Position numbers and translations under genes: made by a program. The notes under the pieces were generated by a model, which saw nothing but the letters and a program-made list of their open reading frames with translations, had not been told where the DNA came from and ran no database searches. A stretch of 64,000 nucleotides of DNA, taken from Asparagopsis taxiformis (lineage: Eukaryota; Rhodophyta; Florideophyceae; Bonnemaisoniales; Bonnemaisoniaceae). The stretch lies in contig JALQPE010000052.1 in assembly GCA_030407315.1 (NCBI GenBank), positions 1 through 64,000 on the forward strand, written 5' to 3'. Below are positions 47,290 through 57,605 of this stretch, one piece after another (positions within the stretch are counted from its first letter, which is position 1; each line of letters starts with the position of its first letter).

Positions 47290-47545
47290 AATTACAGCTG
47301 TAGAGCTAGGCCGCGAGCACCCCTATGTCCGGAAGACGTCCTGATTTGAATTAAAATTTGGGCTATTCTCAAAAACATGCACATGTGAACATGTTTTTGA
47401 GATGGGGGTGTGCCGTACGGCACTTTCGACCGCCCAAATCGATGTTTTTTGCAATATTTTTTTCTGCCCTGAATTGTAGAATTTCTGGGCCGGACAGCAA
47501 TGCAACTGAGCTGGACATCCACCGGGCGTCCATTTCAACTTGGTC
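47290..47545 (-). repeat. Repeat unit R, inverted copy 3' of gene E
   Basis: The reverse complement reads GAAATGGACGCCCGGTGGATG, CAGCTCAGTTGC, a GCCGTACGGC palindrome, the cruciform CTCAAAAACATG-10-CATGTTTTTGAG, GGGGTGCTCGCGGCC and ACAGCTGTAATT. A direct-strand copy lies at 51300-51565, so the two bracket gene E as inverted repeats. The gap 47106-47289 has no gene; 47546-47765 is 3' flank of gene E. Confidence 0.82.
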
Positions 47546-47765
47546 GTGTATTTTGCATCTGCACGCATAACAGCATCCAAGCAGTCAGGTTCACTGCTCG
47601 GACGAAGTGCATCTAGAGTGTGAACGATTGGTTTTTGACAGGCGAGTACTGCTCAATAGGTTTCACCCTGGAGTAATGGTGGCTGGACATGCTGCATTAT
47701 ATGATATACTTCAACTCTGGAACGTAGCTTTATTTGTAGTCGAAATGAAAACATCTTTCGTGACC

Positions 47766-50700
47766 CTAATTCCATGCTCTAAACGCTGTCCCATAATGAA
47801 CGTAGAGCTCCTGCCCCGGACGGATATCGCGGATTGCACGTACTACAATGATCTTCGGATTTTCTAGGTCCTTCGCCTTGAGCTTCTTCCCCGTCGAACC
47901 GCTGCTGTAGTTCTCGACAAACTCGACGTTGGCCATCCGCCTGGTGTCTTCCGCCGGAGTGTCCTCACCTCGCAAATACCGCGGGTCGTTGATGAACTGC
48001 GCCGAACAGAACGGAGCCGGAACAATCCAAATTGGATGCTCGATGTTTTCGTCGTCCTCCGCTGTTGCATACAGCTTGATGGCATACATCAAGAATGTTT
48101 CCTTCGTTATCGCCATGTGACCCTCTCCGTACGCGAACCTCATCGACTCCTTGCTCATATCAGAGTACACAACAGTTCCGTAGTATGCACATACTTCGTC
48201 GCCAACATTAAATGTCTGTTCAGCGAAGAGCCCTCTTCCTGCATTTGGATGCTTAATCAGCGATGGTCGAACGCTCAATTTTTTCGCAACACAATCGTGT
48301 GCCCGCATCACGCGAGGGTTTTCAGTTTGCAACCAGCGGCGCAGGGAAGGTGGCCAATAATGTACCGGTTTTTCCATGTGCTCGTGCGACGCAATCGACT
48401 CTGGGCACAGCTGCCAGAGGTACTGCCGAATATATTTCGGGAACCTCTGGTACAGGGGAAGGCCAGGTGGGGGTTCGATGATCCTGCGTTCCCTCTGCGT
48501 ACGCATCGTGACAGAGGGGGACGCCAAGAACTTCTCAGCACTCTGTTTCGCTTCTGTCGTGACCCTCATGTCAGTGTTGTTTGAAAGAATTACACGTGAC
48601 ATGACTGCACACAGCTTTGGAAGCGATCGTGCCACACACAATTTGTCCATGTCACTGCCAACGAAAACACGGTGCTCAGGCAAGCTCATAGCTGCTTTTC
48701 CCGTTGCGAAAGTGCCAGAGAATGGATCGACAACAATATCACCAGGCTGTGAATGCTGGCTGATCAACTCCATCATGAGAGCGACGCTCTTCTGCTCTGC
48801 ACGAACTCTGACCGTAGCACCGGTTGTGCTCCTTGTTCGCCACACCATCTCATTCGAATCGATGGCGGGCATATTGATGGTGACGTTGCACCACGCCGGG
48901 TACGTGCCGTCCATGTATCCGTGGTTCCTATAGGCCACCATCTCGCTTCCAGTCTTGAACGGAACACCTCGCTTCCAGAAGTGGATAGCGACCTCTGCCA
49001 TGTTCATGCGTTGGTACCTCTTCCGCCCCGGCATTTGATAGAGGTGCCCAGGTAGTCGGACAAACAACAGAGGTACCTCGTCAACGAAGAAAACTGAATT
49101 CCGAACGACGTCCTCCTCCTCCTCGTCCTCCTCCTCCTCCTCATCCGCACTTTCTTCGCCACTGTGCTGCGATGCTTCGGAGTCCGAATTCATGGACGTA
49201 ACCTCTTCTTCATCCGACCCGTCATCACTGGCAGCAGCATCGGTTGGGCCTTCTGACTGCGGTCCTTTGTACGTTTCCAAGTAATGGAACCATTCGTAGA
49301 ACTGCAAAACGGAGCAGAACACGATGCCGTGGCCACCGGGGCGCAACAGCTCGTCAAACACTTCGATGCTAGCCTGCATATCTTCTGCAGTTAGCCTGTC
49401 GTACGAAGAGTTGGAATCGTTCCTCTTACGACGAACATTGTAGGGCGGATCTGTCAGAATGAGCTGAACGTTGCCCGTGATGGGCACGTGTTCTCGGCTC
49501 TCGTCGGCACTGACCAAATCTTCGAAAGGGACGTCGTACACCCGGCAATACTGACTCATTTTCGAAAGAAAGTCCTTTGCGAGAGCCTGCCCTTCACTTT
49601 CCTGCTCTTCTGTCGCATGGGGTGACGGTGACGGGGGAGACGGCCCTTGGGCAGTAAGACTGGTCCTCCCAGGTCCAAGTTGAAGCCTGGTTGTGTGTCT
49701 TGTCGACGGAACCAAACCTCTCCCTCCTGTGTTGCGACGAGTGGGAGTGTCATCAACCGGCTTGGGGACCTTTTCTGCGTCCGCGGCTTGTGGTGCCGGG
49801 CGGAGGACAGCCATAACGTCTTCGTCGAGGGTGTCAAAGTACGCTGGCAGCTTGTCCGGATTTCCGCTTGACAAGTATATTTCCAGCGCCCCCCAGCGGT
49901 CGGACTCCGGCCAGGTGTACAGGTCCGGGTTGACGATAAGAAACTGCAACCGGTCGAAGAACTTCCTCACAAGGTCCCTAAATACACTGTGCTGCGCACT
50001 GGTTCTTGTCTCTACTTTTCCACCATATCCATCAGGATGAGATAGGGGAGCTTTGTCGTGGTAGAGATCTAGCTTCTGCTCTATCGGTGCGAATAGACCT
50101 TCATCGAGCACGTCAAACCAATGCTCACTGCTGTCGAAAATGATGTACGGCGCCATCAACTCTTCGAAGCTGGAAAACTTTGCGGCGAAGGCCACATCGG
50201 TCCAAGCATGGTATAAAACTTGAACCACGTAACAAGCTCGATTAGTGCTTTTCCGATGGGCTGGGACGCGTGCGGCTTCGTTCCCCTCTTCGGCCGCGTC
50301 GCCTATTCGGCGACGCGGCAGGTTCTTGTTGTGATTTCGGATGATAGACAACGCTTGGAAATACATCAATACCTCGAACGTTTCCGGTGGAGCAAGAACG
50401 AAGGCGCTTGGTTCCCCGCGCTGCGGCGCCTGTAGTGGCGAAGGAAGCATGTTACATCCAATAAGGAAGGTCTGCGGCACGATCCCAGAAAGGATGCAGT
50501 GCTCAACCCATTGCCCGATACGCTCATCCTGTCTTGAAAACTCGGCAATCGGTAATGCCAGACGAACAATCTGCTTGGCTCGCTCAACGTTCATCTCTGC
50601 CATGACGATTTCGGCAACATCCGCCTCGACTCCAGCATTCTTCGAACGACCGCTGAAGGCCATGCTGAGTCGACCTTGCAGCGCCAGAAATTGTTCTTCT

Positions 50701-50969
50701 GTGCCCTGCGCAACCCAAGCGCCAAGGTCCGCGTATGTGAAACCTCCCGGCTTGTCCGTCAAGTCTGCGAAACTTGAGTGGGCGAACAAATCCAGCAAGA
50801 GGCGGAGGAAGTCTTTGCCAGCGAGAGTAGTTTCGCGGGCGGCGCGACCTACGTTTCGACGTGTACCCATGTCACTAGAATCCTCCCAAGGGCTAGCGGG
50901 TTCGCGCAGAATTGGCACGGTTGCGTCGTCAACGATCGGATTGCTGTTGCGCCTGCGCTTATTCGTCAT
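47766..50969 (-). CDS. DNA amino-methyltransferase - SET fusion protein without ParB domain (E)
   Basis: The intact 1067-residue frame starts at an ATG at 50969. The first 450 residues show no DG.HR motif and only loosely resemble the middle of gene C. The methyltransferase has LILTDPPYNVRRK with DPPY at about 507-510, a Glu/Asp-rich insertion (about 600-625) and SQPGDIVVDPFSGTFATG at about 741-758. This is the beta-class motif order. The SET domain covers about 895-1065: KHPNAGRGLFAEQTFNVGDE, CAYYGTVVY, FINDPR, MANVEF and IRPGQELYVHYG. The gene is divergent from gene F across 878 bp and bracketed by inverted copies of repeat R. I infer DNA and histone-type methylation; without the N-terminal domain, targeting would depend on other factors, perhaps the divergent partner. 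Confidence 0.73.
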   Translation of the reverse strand: MTNKRRRNSNPIVDDATVPILREPASPWEDSSDMGTRRNVGRAARETTLAGKDFLRLLLDLFAHSSFADLTDKPGGFTYADLGAWVAQGTEEQFLALQGRLSMAFSGRSKNAGVEADVAEIVMAEMNVERAKQIVRLALPIAEFSRQDERIGQWVEHCILSGIVPQTFLIGCNMLPSPLQAPQRGEPSAFVLAPPETFEVLMYFQALSIIRNHNKNLPRRRIGDAAEEGNEAARVPAHRKSTNRACYVVQVLYHAWTDVAFAAKFSSFEELMAPYIIFDSSEHWFDVLDEGLFAPIEQKLDLYHDKAPLSHPDGYGGKVETRTSAQHSVFRDLVRKFFDRLQFLIVNPDLYTWPESDRWGALEIYLSSGNPDKLPAYFDTLDEDVMAVLRPAPQAADAEKVPKPVDDTPTRRNTGGRGLVPSTRHTTRLQLGPGRTSLTAQGPSPPSPSPHATEEQESEGQALAKDFLSKMSQYCRVYDVPFEDLVSADESREHVPITGNVQLILTDPPYNVRRKRNDSNSSYDRLTAEDMQASIEVFDELLRPGGHGIVFCSVLQFYEWFHYLETYKGPQSEGPTDAAASDDGSDEEEVTSMNSDSEASQHSGEESADEEEEEDEEEEDVVRNSVFFVDEVPLLFVRLPGHLYQMPGRKRYQRMNMAEVAIHFWKRGVPFKTGSEMVAYRNHGYMDGTYPAWCNVTINMPAIDSNEMVWRTRSTTGATVRVRAEQKSVALMMELISQHSQPGDIVVDPFSGTFATGKAAMSLPEHRVFVGSDMDKLCVARSLPKLCAVMSRVILSNNTDMRVTTEAKQSAEKFLASPSVTMRTQRERRIIEPPPGLPLYQRFPKYIRQYLWQLCPESIASHEHMEKPVHYWPPSLRRWLQTENPRVMRAHDCVAKKLSVRPSLIKHPNAGRGLFAEQTFNVGDEVCAYYGTVVYSDMSKESMRFAYGEGHMAITKETFLMYAIKLYATAEDDENIEHPIWIVPAPFCSAQFINDPRYLRGEDTPAEDTRRMANVEFVENYSSGSTGKKLKAKDLENPKIIVVRAIRDIRPGQELYVHYGTAFRAWN

Positions 50970-51226
50970 AATGGAATGAGTGGAAATTCGGTACAGGATG
51001 GCGACCGCTCGGCGAGACAGTCAAATTTGACGACGTATCTCGTGACGTTTGCACTCTTTCGTGAGGAACACTGGTTGATATCGAACGGAACAGAGTATAC
51101 GGGTACACAGCACTGGAAAGGTCTTGAAACCCGTAACCGGTGTAGGTAATAAGTTGTGACGGATACGTGGTAGACAAAAATTTTAAAAAGATTGTGATTC
51201 CCTGTCTTTGAGGGTTGTACTGCACG

Positions 51227-51256
51227 GCCGCCATGGCGGCTGTGACTGCAGTCACA
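51227..51256. promoter_or_regulatory. Two adjoining perfect palindromes between divergent genes E and F
   Basis: GCCGCCATGGCGGC (51227-51240) is followed directly by TGTGACTGCAGTCACA (51241-51256). They lie 258-287 bp upstream of E and about 600 bp upstream of F. Paired palindromes in a shared divergent promoter fit an operator for a dimeric regulator, but this is inference. Confidence 0.4.
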
Positions 51257-51299
51257 TAGGTTGTCACAGGTGCATCACGCTTACCAGGTGAGCGACATC

Positions 51300-51565
51300 C
51301 GGACGGCCACTGGACATGGGGATGTCCAGCTCAGATGCATTGCTGGCCAGACCAGAAATTCTACAATTTCGGGCAGCAAAAATATTGCAAAAAAACATCG
51401 ATTTGGGCGGTCGATTGTGCCGTACGGCACACCCCCATCTCAAAAACATGTTCACATGTGCATGTTTTTGAGAATAGCCCAAATTTTAACTCAAATCAGG
51501 GTGTTCCCCGGATAAAGGGGTGCTCGCAGCCGCCCCAAAAGCCGCCTAGCTTGACAGCTGTAATT
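51300..51565 (+). repeat. Repeat unit R, direct copy in the E-F intergenic region
   Basis: The unit carries CTGGACATGGGGATGTCCAG, CAGCTCAGATGCATTGCTGG, the GCCGTACGGC palindrome, the CTCAAAAACATG cruciform, GGGGTGCTCGCAGCC and ACAGCTGTAATT. It mirrors the copy at 47290-47545. Its cruciform core also recurs in the 502-bp tandem array at 56081-57605. Confidence 0.82.
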
Positions 51566-51847
51566 TTAACACATTACACATCAAGGACACTGCCTGCTTC
51601 ACGCCACCTCGTCAGGTTTCGAGAGCCCGACTCGGGCCCGTTCCGAACGGACACTCACATCTCGATTGCCTCTCTTGCATTCCAGCGGTCACGATAGGTC
51701 TGTACCTAACAAAATTTCGTTTCTATTGTGTTATTATTTCCAGCGATTGGCGTTCACGACCATTCTTCAAGCAACGTGAAACCTACCATCCACATCACTC
51801 GAATACGTCAACGTCAACCATCTCTTTTACTTTCCAACTCAACAATC

Positions 51848-54800
51848 ATGGCGGATACGCATTTCAGCAGTTTGTTTTCAACGGTTTGCGGCGATCAAGT
51901 GAGCGCGTCAGCGGAGTCGCGCGGACTCAAGCGCGGCGTCGATGTCAATTTGTTTGCGGACGTGGACGGTGCGGCTGTGCATATTGGGACGGCTTCGGTG
52001 AGCACTGCTGGTGGCGATGTTGGCCTTCCGCGCACGCTGCACAACCACAAGCTGCCGGAAACCGACGAGGCCGACTACATCGTCGTGCGCAACATTGCGA
52101 CTAAGGACAAGTTCAAGGACCTCCCGTTCCCGTACATGTTTGATGGCGCCGAGGGACCGCCGGAGACGATGGGTGGAGCATACGCCGCGGCGTTTTACCC
52201 TTGGGATACTCGGATGATGCGCCCCGCTGCGGAGGATGGCCCTAGCGACATTCGTACCCCTGCTGCAGCGTCAAACTTCAACGCAGCGACGAACCAGGCC
52301 AGCTCGGGACGGATGCCCAGTACCGGTCCAGCAGGCGAAATCACTGGTTCGGGGGGTACGAAGCATCCAGCACGCTCCGTCCCGGTTTCGGGAGGCACGA
52401 AGCGCCCTGCTCGCTCTGCAAGACCCTCCAGTGGAGGCACGAAGCACCCTGCTCGCTCCAACGTCACCGAAGCTACTACGCAGGACGTAACCGAAGTGGA
52501 CGACGAACCGGAGGTGGCGGAAAGCATTCGTGAGCAGCAGGGGACGCAAATTACGGTGCCCAAGTTTGTGACGTCGGATTACGTCGGAGAAGGAGCGACT
52601 GTGCTGGTGAGGCAGCTAGTGGAACCGGCCGTGACCCTTCGGGATGTGAAAGAAGACCACGTGGAGGACCTGCGCAACAATATGTTGGCTGTGGGGTATG
52701 TGAGCTCTTCGCGTATCACTGTGACGGTGCTGAGGTCGCAGAACACGCATCTGCCCGCCGACACGCGTCTGTTCCAGAATGGCAAATTCCATGCCAATGC
52801 GAACGTGACCGTGATCGACGGACTGCATCGTCTCAATGCTATGCATAGCATTGCCGATGACTTCACGCGCCTCACCCGTATGCACAGAACCAAGCTGCCA
52901 CAGGACGCAAACCGCTTGCGCTGGGTTACTCAGCCTCTGGATGTGTACTACCTTCGCCGCAAGGACGACAGTGATCTTCAGCCTCATGAGATCATCCACA
53001 AGAGTGCAGAGTCGAACCATACGACTGGGACGCAACTGACGGAGCGCTCCCTGGTTCGAATCTTGTCGTCCATCCAGCAGTTCATCCGTACGATTGCTGT
53101 CGCAAATAACGTGGAAAACGCTGGCGACTTGCGTGAGTCTGATGTCATCCGAACATTGTTCGAGGCGCAGTTCATGGGGATGATGAATTCAACGAACACG
53201 GCCCGGCGGTGGACGCGTTTGGCTATAGCAACGCTGAAGCATCCTGTTCTCGACGAAGTGTTGCGTGAGCTGAACAATTCCGAGCGCCGCAACGAGATTG
53301 GGATAACGCACCTGGACCACAAGATAGTGCGCGAGTTGCTGGAAGAAAACTTTGTCTTCGTCTTGCGTGGTCTTTCGGAGTACTTGAACCCTGCTCATGG
53401 TGGACGTCCGGATGGACGCTTTGACGTGAACGACTTCTATACATACGTCCGTCGCGTGACTGCAATAGCAAATTCTCTGTACGCTGCGTATGGGCGCCCA
53501 AAGAGTATTATGCGCAAGTCATTTCTGAGCACAGAGATGGCAATTGGGTCGGTTAAGCAGCCGAAGGAGTTGCAATGGCATCTCACCAATGCCATTGCAA
53601 TGTATAGAGGGGACGACCGGAGCAGTGAGGTTCGAATGCGACGGAGAACCACGCGTTTACAGGATTTGGAAACCAACTTGAAAGAGTTTTTCAATCCGAC
53701 ATTGAAGAAGAAGACTAAGGCTCGACGCAAACGCCGCCCTTCTGCTGCCAATGTGAGACTCACTCACAAGAAGCAGCGGAATGTCGAACATGAGCCTGCT
53801 TCGCATGGCATCCGCCGCCGTTCACAGCGACTTCGCTCGACGGGGAGCACACGCCTCGAGGAAGAAGAGCCGGTTGTGGTACAACAATCCGCCGGGGAAG
53901 AAGAGCAGGCCGTTGTTGATAAACCCACCGATCAACAACAAGCCACTGCTTCCGGTGATGAGGTTGACGAAGACTCCGCCCGTTCCCCCGATTCTGCCGT
54001 TGAGATTGTCCCCCAAGATAACCAACGTGCTGGTGCGACTCCCTCCAACCAAGAATCTGTCCATACCGCTTCGGACGAGGAAGACAAACAGGGTGCAGAC
54101 GTGGGCCAAGTCGAAAGCAAGGGGGTCCGCGAAGTGACAATTACATTCACTGTTCCGGAAGGAGTGGAAGTCGATGAAGACGGTTACATCGTTCGTGACT
54201 CTCCTTCTGAACACGACCTCCTGTTCGACGACCGGATGCCATCTCTTCCCGACGATTTCGAAGTCAAAGACCGAGCTGAAGGGCATCATCTGGCGCAGCG
54301 TCCCGCGGACGTCATCGCATCGGTGAGGGTTGGCTGTCTGCCCCCGATTGAGCTCAGGTTGTTATTGGAGAGTGTGGAAATCGATGAGGAGGGCAGAGAG
54401 GTGAGGTATTTGAAACAAGTGGCGATGGACCCTGTGTTTGAGGGGCTGCATATTCCGGAACAACATCGGGCTCGTCATCTTGTTTTCGAGATCGACACCA
54501 TCTATCCGATGTTTTTCGCAGCGTGGAAGATGGCTGCCAAGGCGATGTGTGAGCCTACATCGACGTTTCTACCCTCGAGGCTGGACTTCGCCCAGGTTGC
54601 GCGAATGTCTACAAGCTGGAAGGATTCGTATGAGGCCGGCACTGGTATGGCGTACTTCCACAATTGCCGAACGGAAATCAACGAGCGAGGGTATACGGTG
54701 ATGCACAATTTCGCGGATGTAAGCTACCTCGATGCGTCGGACAAGTTCCCATTTGACTTGGGTCTCATGGAAGAAATTCCTAACCAGGAATTGTTTCGGT

Positions 54801-55516
54801 ACTTCTTGGGAACATGGGAGGGGGAGGAGGTGCACAAGGACCCTGGGAACCGGCAGCTGTGGAGTCCCATTGTCAATACAGGGGACGATGAAACAGATGA
54901 GAAGAACCGGAATGAGGGGAGGGCTCGCTTCACGTCTACGCGCCACTGCCTGGTTGACTATGCCGAGAACGATGAGACGCATATCGACCGGTTCAAGTTT
55001 GTGACGCGGCGAGCCCTGCTGGATGTGTGGTTGGGAATCCTTGTCCGGCTGATAGGGCTGGAGGAGTGCGGTTTACCGGGAGAAAAACTTGTCATGCCGG
55101 CATCTGGGGGACGGTTTTTGATAACGGGAAAGGGGTGTCCTCGGCAGGTCCCACACAATGATTTCCCTGTTCCTCCTCGCGACCGCAAAGATCAACTTCC
55201 GGGTTACTTTGTTATTGCCAACGGAGATGACCCATTCCCTATCTGGGTGTGTCCAGGGTCCCACAAGTACGTCTTTTCCAAAGCGCTGGAATTAGATATG
55301 TACGCCAAGACGATGAAGCTGAAGAAGGTAATCGTTCCGCCACGTTCAGTCTTCATCGGTCACGGCCATGTACAACATGCCGGGGCAGGGCATGTCGACA
55401 GAGTTTGTCACACACGACAACGAGGTATCACACGTATTTCAGGAATGCGTCGTATCCGATTCCCGACAATGTTTCGTTTGGTTTCATCAGGCGGTTGGGA
55501 TTCGAAGAACAAGTAA
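51848..55516 (+). CDS. ParB/DGQHR-like protein with C-terminal 2-oxoglutarate dioxygenase-like domain (F)
   Basis: The first ATG of the frame is 51848, giving 1222 residues. Residues about 165-205 hold three GGTK.PARS repeats, possibly DNA-contacting. Residues about 260-390 are ParB/DGQHR-like: VTLRDVKEDHVEDLRNNML and then VTVIDGLHRLNAMHSI at about 318-333. A basic/acidic linker (about 610-820) follows. The C-terminal domain matches the dioxygenase fold: QVPHNDFP with HxD at 1103-1105, GYFVIANGDDPFPIWVCPGSH, then VPPRSVFIGHGHVQHAGAG with candidate distal His at 1172-1177. The frame changes soon after: a neighbouring frame ending at 55803 contains YHTYFRNASYPIPD, which better fits the expected Arg-containing strand, plus a basic and acidic tail. 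So the true C-terminus is probably reached by a 1-nt shift near 55390-55430. Confidence 0.68.
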   Translation: MADTHFSSLFSTVCGDQVSASAESRGLKRGVDVNLFADVDGAAVHIGTASVSTAGGDVGLPRTLHNHKLPETDEADYIVVRNIATKDKFKDLPFPYMFDGAEGPPETMGGAYAAAFYPWDTRMMRPAAEDGPSDIRTPAAASNFNAATNQASSGRMPSTGPAGEITGSGGTKHPARSVPVSGGTKRPARSARPSSGGTKHPARSNVTEATTQDVTEVDDEPEVAESIREQQGTQITVPKFVTSDYVGEGATVLVRQLVEPAVTLRDVKEDHVEDLRNNMLAVGYVSSSRITVTVLRSQNTHLPADTRLFQNGKFHANANVTVIDGLHRLNAMHSIADDFTRLTRMHRTKLPQDANRLRWVTQPLDVYYLRRKDDSDLQPHEIIHKSAESNHTTGTQLTERSLVRILSSIQQFIRTIAVANNVENAGDLRESDVIRTLFEAQFMGMMNSTNTARRWTRLAIATLKHPVLDEVLRELNNSERRNEIGITHLDHKIVRELLEENFVFVLRGLSEYLNPAHGGRPDGRFDVNDFYTYVRRVTAIANSLYAAYGRPKSIMRKSFLSTEMAIGSVKQPKELQWHLTNAIAMYRGDDRSSEVRMRRRTTRLQDLETNLKEFFNPTLKKKTKARRKRRPSAANVRLTHKKQRNVEHEPASHGIRRRSQRLRSTGSTRLEEEEPVVVQQSAGEEEQAVVDKPTDQQQATASGDEVDEDSARSPDSAVEIVPQDNQRAGATPSNQESVHTASDEEDKQGADVGQVESKGVREVTITFTVPEGVEVDEDGYIVRDSPSEHDLLFDDRMPSLPDDFEVKDRAEGHHLAQRPADVIASVRVGCLPPIELRLLLESVEIDEEGREVRYLKQVAMDPVFEGLHIPEQHRARHLVFEIDTIYPMFFAAWKMAAKAMCEPTSTFLPSRLDFAQVARMSTSWKDSYEAGTGMAYFHNCRTEINERGYTVMHNFADVSYLDASDKFPFDLGLMEEIPNQELFRYFLGTWEGEEVHKDPGNRQLWSPIVNTGDDETDEKNRNEGRARFTSTRHCLVDYAENDETHIDRFKFVTRRALLDVWLGILVRLIGLEECGLPGEKLVMPASGGRFLITGKGCPRQVPHNDFPVPPRDRKDQLPGYFVIANGDDPFPIWVCPGSHKYVFSKALELDMYAKTMKLKKVIVPPRSVFIGHGHVQHAGAGHVDRVCHTRQRGITRISGMRRIRFPTMFRLVSSGGWDSKNK

Positions 55517-55803
55517 TCCCCAATGCTCCGCGCCGGTCTGCCAGGCAAAGTCAACCGGCACCTGTCAATGTTCGCCACAAGACAGTTGTTCCCATCCCGG
55601 TCAAGAAAGATCGTAGGCCGAAGACAGGGCAACTCGGAATCATGCGGATGAAGACGACAGAAGCTCCCAAGAAGAGAACCCTCACACCGGGTCAAAAATT
55701 CATCTTGAGCTATTCAACTCCACAGTTGCCGATAACGCCTATTCTGCCGGGAGATCCTGAATATAGTGAGGACGAAGAGGAAGAACAATTTTCCGACGGC
55801 TAG
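55390..55803 (+). other. Probable frameshifted C-terminus of gene F
   Basis: After the distal-His motif of gene F a second frame stays open to 55803. It reads YHTYFRNASYPIPDNVSFGF, resembling the YKFPIRSHIF end of gene A, then a Lys/Arg/Pro-rich stretch (KKDRRPKTGQLG) and an acidic end. The 18-bp GTATCACACGTATTTCAG at 55425-55442 has splice-like ends but cannot change frame. I take the break to be a single-base indel or sequencing error. Confidence 0.5.
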
Positions 55804-56080
55804 ATAGCTTAACAACTACTACTTTGGTAAACAATTATCGAGAATATAATCATCTCCTTTATCACTTCCAATCTATGAACCTAGTATAATGTACTTCCGT
55901 TCCATGCTTTCAAACTAGATTGTCCATTCCCTCGTGGGTTGGAGCATGATTTCCAGGACGATTCCCTCACATCTCTAGACTCGATGGTCTATGGTAGAAA
56001 TAGCAGAACAATTGGGTTTGTACGTGCTTCATCGCCTACTTGCTTCCGGTAATGGGTGGACGTGCACGATACACGATCAA

Positions 56081-57605
56081 CCTGAAATGGACGTCCGGTG
56101 GATGTCCAGCTCAGATGCATTGCTGGCCAGCCCAGAAACTCTACAATTCAGGGCAGAAAAAAATATTGCAAAAAACATCGATTTGGGCAGGTCGATTGTG
56201 CCGTACGGCACACCCCCATCTCAAAAACATGTTCACATGTGCATGTTTTTGAGAATAGCCCAAATTTTAATTCAAATCAGGGTGTCTAATTTGGCCACAA
56301 CGGCCCCAGGAACCGGCCGCCGCCCCGAGCGGGGCCATCACTGGCTTCTGTAAGCACTAACTGTAAGCCAAAATCGCGTCTTACGAAGGTTCGATTCCAG
56401 GCTTGAAGCCTAAGTTATGCTTGGGTGACATCTTTTTCCCTGTTTCATCATGGTCCCGCCTTACTCCCTCAACACAAACACTACTCACCTATCACGTTAC
56501 TCATATTCCGTGTACTTTGTATTAGTAGTGAACCCGCTGGCTTAGTTTCTGCAATGCGTGGATGTAGGCAGCACACGACCACCCTGAAATGGACGTCCGG
56601 TGGATGTCCAGCTCAGATGCACTGCTGGCCAGCCCAGAAATTCTACAATTTCGGGCAGAAAAAAATATTGCAAAAAACATCGATTTGGGCAGGTCGATTG
56701 TGCCGTACGGCACACCCCCATCTCAAAAACATGTTCACATGTGCATGTTTTTGAGAATAGCCCAAATTTTAATTCAAATCAGGGTGTCTAATTTGGCCAC
56801 AACGGCCCCAGGAACCGGCCGCCGCCCCGAGCGGGGCCATCACTGGCTTCTGTAAGCACTAACTGTAAGCCAAAATCGCGTCTTACGAAGGTTCGATTCC
56901 AGGCTTGAAGCCTAAGTTATGCTTGGGTGACATCTTTTTCCCTGTTTCATCATGGTCCCGCCTTACTCCCTCAACACAAACACTACTCACCTATCACGTT
57001 ACTCATATTCCGTGTACTTTGTATTAGTAGTGAACCCGCTGGCTTAGTTTCTGCAATGCGTGGATGTAGGCAGCACACGACCAACCTGAAATGGACGTCC
57101 GGTGGATGTCCAGCTCAGATGCACTGCTGGCCAGCCCAGAAATTCTAAAATTTCGGGCACAAAAAATCTTGCAAAAATCAACGATTTGGGCGGTCGATTG
57201 TGCCGTACGGCACACCCCCATCTCAAAAACATGTTCACATGTGCATGTTTTTGAGAATAGCCCAAATTTTAATTCAAATCAGGGTGTCTAATTTGGCCAC
57301 AACGGCCCCAGGAACCGACCGCCGGCCCCGATCGGGGGCTATCACTGGCGTCTGTAAGCACCAACTGTAAGCCGGAGCCGGCTGCCGCCCCGATCGGGGC
57401 TATCACTGGCTTCTATTAGCACCAACTGTAAGCCAAAATCGCGTCTCACGAAGGGTCGATTTCAGGCTCAACACGTCAGGGAAAGGTCTTGGTCCTTGTT
57501 TCATCATGGTCCCGCCCCACCCTCTCGCGACCAACCTGAAATGGACGTCCGGTGGATGTCCAGCTCGATTGCATTGCTGGCCAGCCCAGAAATTCTAAAA
57601 TTTCC
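56081..57605 (+). repeat. 502-bp tandem array of repeat unit R, three copies plus a truncated fourth
   Basis: CCTGAAATGGACGTCCGGTG starts at 56081, 56583 and 57085, exactly 502 bp apart, and again at 57535 (copy cut at about 57605). Each unit holds the GCCGTACGGC palindrome and the CTCAAAAACATG cruciform shared with repeat R, then GGCCACAACGGCCCCAGGAA and a CTTCTGTAAGCACTAACTG segment. Copies one and two are almost identical, implying recent duplication. The stretch 57606-58073 has no gene. Confidence 0.88.

Noticed and set aside
55425..55442. 18-bp GT...AG segment as a mini-intron in gene F
   Set aside because: It is a multiple of three and would not repair the frame; it is far shorter than normal spliceosomal introns.
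56388..56398. GGTTCGATTCC resembling a tRNA/SINE B box, repeated in the 502-bp array
   Set aside because: No A box at the right distance and no cloverleaf could be folded around it.
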